From assembly GCA_963457665.1 (NCBI GenBank), contig OY735215.1, positions 45,687,902-45,751,901 of the forward strand: a stretch of 64,000 nt of DNA. The letters are read 5' to 3'. The position numbers were made by a program, and so were the translations under genes. A model generated the notes under the pieces. The model saw nothing but the letters and a program-made list of their open reading frames with translations. It was not told where the DNA came from and ran no database searches. The stretch comes from Thysanoteuthis rhombus (lineage: Eukaryota; Mollusca; Cephalopoda; Oegopsida; Thysanoteuthidae). Positions 57,953 to 64,000 of the stretch are shown one piece after another. Position 1 is the stretch's first letter; each line of letters opens with the position of its first letter.

Positions 57953-58352
57953 TAGTCTGGTTAGTCTCTCAAGAGTTACTGTCATATAATCAACGTCTTT
58001 TGTCAGCAGGCTGTGTTGGAGGTAATCAATTTAGAAAACTGAAAAAAAGAGGTTTTTTCTCTTGCCTTTTGATGGGAAATGATTATTAGAAAAATCTGAA
58101 TTATTAAAAAAATGTCTAAATGCTGCCAGACACAAACTAAGGGATGAATTTAGCATAAATTTACATTGCAACACCCTTTTAAAACCTATTTAGGAATGGA
58201 TTAAGAATAAACATTTTTGTAGACATAGTAAGGGCTATGTATTGAAATTTTCAGCCCTCTATCTGTATTGATGTGACCTGTAGCATGATACATGCATACA
58301 TAGCCAGCCAGACCAACTTGAAAACTGAAGGAACCAATGTTGACGATTTCCA
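57953..58352 (-). mobile_element. Family G repeat, copy 9
   Basis: Plus-strand landmarks AGTCTGGTTAGTCTCTCAAG, AATTTAGCATAAATTTACAT, ATACATGCATACATAGCCAG and CCAGACCAACTTGAAAACTG. It faces copy 8 end to end, 184 bp away. Confidence 0.88.
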
Positions 58353-58365
58353 TTTACAGTTAATC

Positions 58366-58520
58366 TCTCAATAGAAAGTGTCATGTGACCCATGTCTTCT
58401 GACAGCATGTCATGTTGGAGGTAATTAATTGGAAAAAAAGGCGATTAAAGAATAAGTTACTTCTCCTGCCTTTGTTAGGCAGTGATCCCTAAAAAAGACT
58501 GAATTTTTCGAAAATAAGGG
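58366..58520 (-). mobile_element. Family G repeat, copy 10 (3' third)
   Basis: CTCTCAATAGAAAGTGTCAT, GACCCATGTCTTCTGACAGC, GAATAAGTTACTTCTCCTGC and TTAGGCAGTGATCCCT. Directly follows copy 9 in the same orientation. Confidence 0.85.
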
Positions 58521-58567
58521 ATCTTTTTAACATATACTTACAGTGACCACTGAACCCAGTTCTGTAA

Positions 58568-58795
58568 GTACCCTGCTCCCTACAGTCTAAAAGCAGCTCC
58601 CTACTTTTCCCAAAGCTAACACCACTATTTGAAAGGGAGATTTTAGACTGTGAACAAGATTAAGGAGACTGCAAAAAGGCAGCTGATGGTGATCCTGAAA
58701 GAAGACTTTCTGCCTGTTTTGAAAAGGATTTGGGGATTAGGAATTGTGTGAGGTCCCAAGGGAAGTACTTTAAAGATGACTAAGAAGTTGAAGGT
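58568..58795 (+). pseudogene. mariner-like transposase, C-terminal fragment
   Basis: End of a mariner transposase. Near 58608 one frame gives FPKLTPLFERE (family pattern FPKLK..LKGRRF), then RF.TVNKIKETAKRQLMVIL, then KEDFLPV; after a frameshift, CFEKDLGIRNCVRSQGKYFK and DD. The family ends RFDT.EEIKE...R.L..IP...F..CFE.W..RW.KC....G.YFEGD, so the order fits. The catalytic triad region lies upstream and is not readable. Frameshifted, dead. Different copy from 27520-27735. No terminal inverted repeat recognised downstream. Confidence 0.75.
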
Positions 58796-59204
58796 CATCA
58801 TCGTCTCAATGGACTACTATAAGCCCAAGTAACTTTCATGACAATATTGACCTTCAATTCTTGGTATGTGGGCAGATTTATACTGACATATATTCTATGA
58901 TGATCGCCTGTGTCTTATTAGTTGGCACCAAAAGCCATTAAAACTGCTACTGTGGAACAATAAAGCTTTGATATGAAACCATTATTCGTCCGCTAATCAA
59001 TTAACTCTGACTTCTGTCAATCTCTATGATTATATATTTGCATTGATCTTTGCCAATAAAATCAGGGACTCATTCTCTTTGCTGTTATTTAAAAACAGTG
59101 AATTGGCCAAAATCATTCTTAGATTTTGAGTTTTCATGATAACACTGATGAGAGTGAATGATACATTGGATTTATGTGCGTCTTCTCGGGCATAATGTCA
59201 CAAG
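58796..59204. other. Intergenic, nothing recognised
   Basis: Could include mariner 3' untranslated sequence, but no terminal repeat was found. Confidence 0.35.
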
Positions 59205-59545
59205 GCCTGGTTAATCACTCAATAGAAACTCTCGTGTTGGGGTGATGAATTAGTTACTTCTTTTGCCTTTTATTGAATCTCTGAAAAGTTGGAATTGTCA
59301 AAAAAACAACCAGGCACAAATTAGTGACCAATTTAAGATCAACTTATGTTGTAATTTGAACCCATCATTAAAAATATGTTTTGGGGGCAATTTAAAAAAA
59401 ATTGTTTTTTTAGACATAATGATGAAATTTTAAGCCCTCTAGCTCCATTGATGTGGCCAGTATGCATGATACATACATACATAGACATCCAGTCAGCTTA
59501 AAAACTGAAGAAGTTCATGTTGACAATTCTGGTATCAGTTTCTAG
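59205..59545 (-). mobile_element. Family G repeat, copy 11
   Basis: GGCCTGGTTAATCACTCAAT, AGAAACTCTCGTGTTGG, CTCCATTGATGTGGCCAGTA and CATACATACATAGACATCCA. Slightly shortened in the middle. Confidence 0.85.
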
Positions 59546-61493
59546 CAGTAATCAGAATAAAGAGTGAAGGAAGAATTATTTTATCATTTACTTGATAAAA
59601 CTGGTGGTTTCCAGCTAGTTGTATATTGAATGGAAAGTAAGGGTCCAGTTTAGCATTTTGTTGAATAAGCCCCCTCTATGACCCCCCCCATTTTTTTTTT
59701 TCAAACCTTTCTTTTAAAAATATTCCCCTGGGTCCATTAAGTATGAATGCCAAATATAGTTGAACTGCACTGATACTTAAGTGGGTACTCATTGACAAAC
59801 AGAGCTAGTTGTTTTATATGATGGATTTTCATTGTGAGATGAAGTATTGTAAACAATTGAATTGATTCCCTCTAATAAACAACTGAAGATTCAGGTGAAG
59901 GTAAATAGTTTTCAAAATTGATACAATGGATCACAATACTTCATTCAATAATAAAAACAAATCTGTCCATATAAAAGCTATATAAATCAATTAGTATGCT
60001 CCATTATATAATCATCTGTCATATCCTGTCTTGTTATCTTCTAAAACTTATAACGGATTGGTCCATGTGATATAGAATAACAGGGCTATAAATGAATAAA
60101 AGGGTCATAATAAAATGAGATAGGTTGTTACCATTACTATGAAGAAAAGCACTGACCATTTGAAACCAAAGTGAAAGAAAAAAGTATAAGTGTGTGAGCA
60201 TTTCTTTTGAAATAACTTCTATTTTTGATAAGTTTCTTCCTATGACTCCCTTTCATACCGCACGATATTAGTGTTGATTTTATCTACATAACATTTTGTC
60301 TCAAGACTTCATGTCCAATCACCCTTTGAAACAGCTCTAGTTGAGGTAAGACTTTAAATAAAACTTGAAATCAGAATACTTGAATAATTGATAATAAATT
60401 ACCTCATCAATTAACTTTATGCTCCTTAGTGGTGATGTGTACAAAAATAACACTGTCATTTTATATGGGTTCATGCTAAAACTAAAATTGTGGAATGATT
60501 ACTTTAATGATACTACAAGTAAGAAAAAACAAAGATGGCCGGGTATCCAAAGTAATGAGTAAATTTAAAGGCTACTCCTGGTAGTCAGTTTGATCTTGGT
60601 AGCTGCCAAAGCAAATGACTATAAACCAAGCCTCCCTCTGGCATAAAGGATGTGTGATTGAATCTCTCTCGGAGGTTCTCAGTTTGCTGGTCGGTTAGTT
60701 TGTCCCAGTTACATTGACAAGGGAAAGAATGTATGACATTATTGAACCTTTGATGTCATAATAGGATGTACGAGTTCAGTATTTTTGTATTAAAAAAAAA
60801 AGAAGCCGAAAGTGGCTATTTAGGATTTTCATTAAAAATAATACTCGCAGAATATTTCTGTATTGCAATAGTTTACAAGTATGAGGAAAGATTGACTGAT
60901 AGGATGAGTACTACTCTTCTCCCTCCTCCTCCTGCTGCTACTACTATCACAGATGATAGATGTATCGTTGAACTTATGGTTCTTGTTTAATTATAGCCAA
61001 AATGTATTTACATTTGTATAACGTTAAATTTTAATATTCAAATAGGTGTAAAAGTAAGTTGTTTATCAATTTTATCACCAAATAATGTGACAAATATAGT
61101 TCTAATTATTACATCATTAGTAATTAGTATCAGTAAGTGAGCAGAAGTCTTTTTTTCTCCTTTTTTTTTCAGTAATAATTACTCAATTCTTCAAAAAGTT
61201 ATGTTCATAAATACTAATTACCAAAATATTGTAGTTAAAACACCAGGAAATCTTACAAAATCAGCTACTATAAAAACACTAGCAGCAAAAACAAAGGTTT
61301 GTGCTACTGGAACACTGCGCAGTAATTCTAGTGTCCCCCATCTAGTTATGTTGCCCGGTGTGATCTGCACCCCCTTCTCAATGTTCTTTTATCAGTGATG
61401 TAATTTCGGTGTTTCCCCAAGGATGTGTGTCTCGAGTATTGGATGATCACTTGCATGAATGTGTTGGTCTCTTCACTATAATTCACATGTGTC
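59546..61493. other. Intergenic, no recognised gene
   Basis: C run at 59683-59689. Near 60606-60660 CAAAGCAAATGACTATAAACC and GTGATTGAATCTCTC are weakly tRNA-like. Near 61330-61370 CCCCCATCTAGTTATGTTGC resembles a common dispersed repeat. Frames at 60766-60990 and 61201-61398 show no motif. Confidence 0.35.
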
Positions 61494-61790
61494 TTTCTGT
61501 CTGTCCACACAATGTCTTTAAAAATTTTCAATCAATTTCAATGAAATTTTCTGTGAGGGTTGGTCATGCAGTAAAGAAAATTTGCTAAATTTTGAGGTGG
61601 ATCCAGAAATTCTCTTTCGATTGAGAGAGATTATTTTTTTTTTTTAAATTTATTCATGTATTCCGTCATGTTTGTCCATACAATATCTCCAAAAGTTCTG
61701 AATGAATTTCAATGACATTTTATTGGAGGAGGACGTAGGCCATGGACCACAAAAGAATTGATCAAATTTTTATGGCTACCTTTCATGCAT
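61494..61790 (+). repeat. Dispersed GTCTGTC repeat, two tandem copies
   Basis: CTGTCCACACAATGTCTTTA (61501) and TTGTCCATACAATATCTCC (61672) start two units about 171 bp apart. Each continues with TCAATTTCAATGA and a GGTTGGTCATG or GGACGTAGGCCATG end. The single copy at 1398-1570 has the GGACATAGGCTATG form. Confidence 0.75.
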
Positions 61791-62083
61791 TGCAGCCATA
61801 TGTATTGATTTCCATTCGATTTCTAATGACAATGGCATTGGCAGAAGAATAAGCTCACTGAGCGCTTTCTTGTTCTGTTTCATTCAAGTAGCGTTCAAAT
61901 GGAATGTGAAACGGAGGGAAAAGCTGGAAGAAGAAGAATAAATGATTAGAGTGAGAAAAGGGAAAGGTGATGGACTTGCGAAAGGAGAAGAGAGGAAGGA
62001 AGAATTGGGGATGGAAGAAAAAGTGCAGTGAGAACTGGAAAAGAATAGTGAGTGTGTTAGAAGAAAGAAAAAAAAAAGACAGG

Positions 62084-62455
62084 TATGGTTAGTCACCCAG
62101 CAGAAACTGTCATGTGACCAACATCTCTTGGTAGCAAGGGGTGATCAATTAAAAAAATTCATAAAAGGAGTGATAAATGCATAAATCACTTCTATTACCT
62201 TTTGTTAGGCAGTGATCACTGAAAAAGTGTGAATCTTATAAAAAATAGGCAGATGTAGAATAGGGTATCAATTTAGTATGAACTTACACTGTGAATTGAA
62301 CCCTCCACTGAAAACCTATCACCAGGGTAGGGGGCTGAAAATAGACAATGTGAAAAAACATTTTTTCATATACATACATGCATGCATGCATACATAGTCA
62401 GCCAGACCAACTTGAAAACTGAAGAAACCTATTCTGACGGTTTTGGTTGATATTT
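62084..62455 (-). mobile_element. Family G repeat, copy 12
   Basis: AGGTATGGTTAGTCACCCAG, AGAAACTGTCATGTGACCAA, AGTCAGCCAGACCAACTTGA and TGACGGTTTTGGTTGATATT. Full length. ACATACATGCATGCATGC marks its microsatellite-prone part. Confidence 0.9.
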
Positions 62456-62994
62456 CCTAATTTAGAATTGAGGTGGGAAATGAATGAAGGAGGACATGAT
62501 GAAAAATATAGTGTGTAGAAAAGAGTGATGAATGAGTGTGAAGGAAAAAATGGGGTGAGGAATTAGGGTAAGAAAGAGTAGTAAGAGGAATGAGTGTAGA
62601 GAAAGGAATCAGGAGAGGAATGAGCGTGAAAAGGAAGTGAAGGGAGAAATTACTGCAAAACAGTGATTAGGGTGAGAAAGTGTGACGGTGAGGGAATGGT
62701 ATTATGGGGCAAATAGTGTGAAAGAAAGACTGACGAGGAATGAACTTAGAGGTGTGTGATGAAAGTAATGAGTGTAGAGGGTAATCGTGACAAATGGAAT
62801 GATCTTGAATGAGAAGAACAAACATAATGACAGTGTTGGTTGAAAAAAGAAATGTCAAGTAACAAGAAGGAGAGTGAAAAAGGAATTGATGCTAGAAGAG
62901 TAAGAAGTTTGAAGAAAGAAGTGATACAAGGAAGAAGTGTGAAGAGAGAAAAAGTGAAAGAGGAAGTGGTGCTAAAAGGGGAAGTGTGAAGAAA

Positions 62995-63256
62995 GAAGTG
63001 AAAGAAGAATAAGCGTGAAGAAGGAAATGGTGCTAAAAAGGAAGAAGTGTAAAAGAGGAATGAGTGTGAAGAAGGAAATGGTGTCAAAAGGGAAGAAGTG
63101 TAAAAGAGGAATGAGTGTGAAGAAGGAAATGGTGCTAAAAGGGAAGAAGTGTAGAAGAGGAATGAGTGTAAAGAAGGAAATGGTGTCAAAAGGGAAGAAA
63201 TGTAAAAGAAGAATAAGTGTGAAAAAAGAAATGGTGCTAAAAGGGAAGAAGTGTGA
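62995..63256 (+). repeat. 51-bp minisatellite
   Basis: Unit GTGTGAAGAAGGAAATGGTG, then CTAAAAGGGAAGAAGTGTAA and AAGAGGAATGA (51 bp), about 4.8 copies. CTAAAA and TCAAAA variants alternate between units. The frame of 17-residue KKEMV(L/S)KGKKCKRGMSV repeats is a by-product of the period. Confidence 0.93.
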
Positions 63257-63390
63257 ATAAAGGAGTGATGTAGAAAGAAATGAGAAGGAGGAAGGTGTGA
63301 AAGGGGAAGAAATGTGAAGGAAGAAGTTATGCTAAAAGGGGAAGAAGTGTGAAGTTGGAATTGGTGATGGAAGAACAAGAAAAATAGAAA

Positions 63391-64000
63391 GAAATAACAG
63401 CAACTGTCATGGTGAAAAACTTTGCACATAAAAATCTATTTGATTGGTAGTCGGACTGTCAACAAATAACCTTACATGTAATAATAAAAAAGAGGAAAAG
63501 AAATAATCAAATAAAGAGAATAACTGCATTAATATAAGGAATCATAATATAGAAGTAAATAAAAAAAAAAAAATCATGGAAGATCAACATAAATAAAATG
63601 TCCATGGTTGGGTGGTTCTGCCTCCTCCAAGAGCCTCCACCCAAGTTCTCTCCTGGGTTCGGACAACTAAGACATCTTGAGTGATCTATCAAAATGACTT
63701 GATAATACGTATGTGTAACCCACCTCACCAACAGAAGAACCATAAATGCCTCTTTGATAAACATCAGGTGAGTTGTGGCTCATCCAAGACACTCCACCCT
63801 ACCCAGTGTACACCCTTGACCCTTACTCTCCATTCTCATACCCCTCTCAACTCAGAGTTTATCCGTCTACCACCTTGTTGCTATTTATTCAGTACAGCAC
63901 CATCATGTGCTCTGGTCAGACCTTGTGTGTGTGCACGCAACTCATCAGATGTATGTTGGCTGTACAAGAATCTTGCATTGCTCAAGCTCCTCCCCACTTC
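63391..64000. other. Intergenic, nothing recognised
   Basis: The last 400 bp are less AT-rich and might be part of a larger element that leaves the window. No frame or motif I can defend. Confidence 0.35.

Larger units (their letters stand above)
61905..63390 (+). repeat. Purine-rich block on both sides of a family G copy
   Basis: The plus strand is mostly A/G at 61905-62083 and 62460-63390, interrupted by family G copy 12. It looks like an expanded GA-rich region, the mirror image of the CT tract at 7.6-9.65 kb. Minus-strand frames (for example 227 codons, S/F/L-rich) are artefacts. Confidence 0.85.

Noticed and set aside
33605-62455. Terminal inverted repeats for family G
   Set aside because: GAAACTGTC occurs near both ends in opposite sense, but not at the termini and only for about 10 bases.

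Overview
The window looks like a gene-free stretch of an AT-rich metazoan genome. The style fits a mollusc, and an octopus-like cephalopod is my best guess. That rests on very frequent (TA)n/(TG)n compound microsatellites, decayed RTE-type LINE tails, mariner debris, tRNA-type SINEs and abundant MITEs; it is an inference, not proof. I find no intact cellular protein-coding gene. Nearly all long open frames are translations of simple repeats (runs of YIYIYI, SLFSL, EEVEEKK, KKEMVSKG). The readable protein remnants are all from transposons.

Layout. 0-7 kb: a MITE (577-966), a dispersed GTCTGTC repeat, a broken reverse transcriptase (2345-3245), a long SINE, a degenerate 58-bp tandem repeat, a 279-bp element with 59-bp inverted ends enclosing a tRNA-like promoter (5111-5389), and a near full-length decayed 5S rRNA copy (7041-7158, minus). 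7.6-9.65 kb: a 2-kb polypyrimidine tract built from successive minisatellites. 10-10.75 kb: two neighbouring hAT-type MITEs with readable 8-bp target duplications. 11-28 kb: LINE 3' fragments, pogo/mariner-type MITEs, a SINE cluster, three diverged tandem units with a MITE in one of them, a LINE nested in a MITE, and the N-terminal part of a mariner transposase (minus). 28-37 kb: copies of an element that always ends at a (TA/TG) microsatellite, a 22-bp ATT-rich array, another LINE C-terminus, and 21-, 26- and 34-bp arrays.

From 33.6 kb onward a roughly 400-bp dispersed repeat (called family G here, after its GACTAACCAGACCT end) occurs about 12 times; I saw none in the first 33 kb. The same half holds a foldback repeat in two copies, a Tigger-like MITE, a piggyBac-like TTAA MITE, a mariner transposase C-terminus (58.57-58.8 kb), a 28-bp array, a 51-bp array in a purine-rich block, and one small CpG-containing patch with E2F-like sites and splice-donor-like motifs (52.5-52.77 kb), the only place that hints at a cellular promoter or exon.

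The elements do not form a pathway. What they show is layered transposon activity: nested insertions, paralogous empty sites, microsatellites growing from element sequence, and shuffled blocks. All family assignments come from reading by eye and memory of family motifs; no database search was run.
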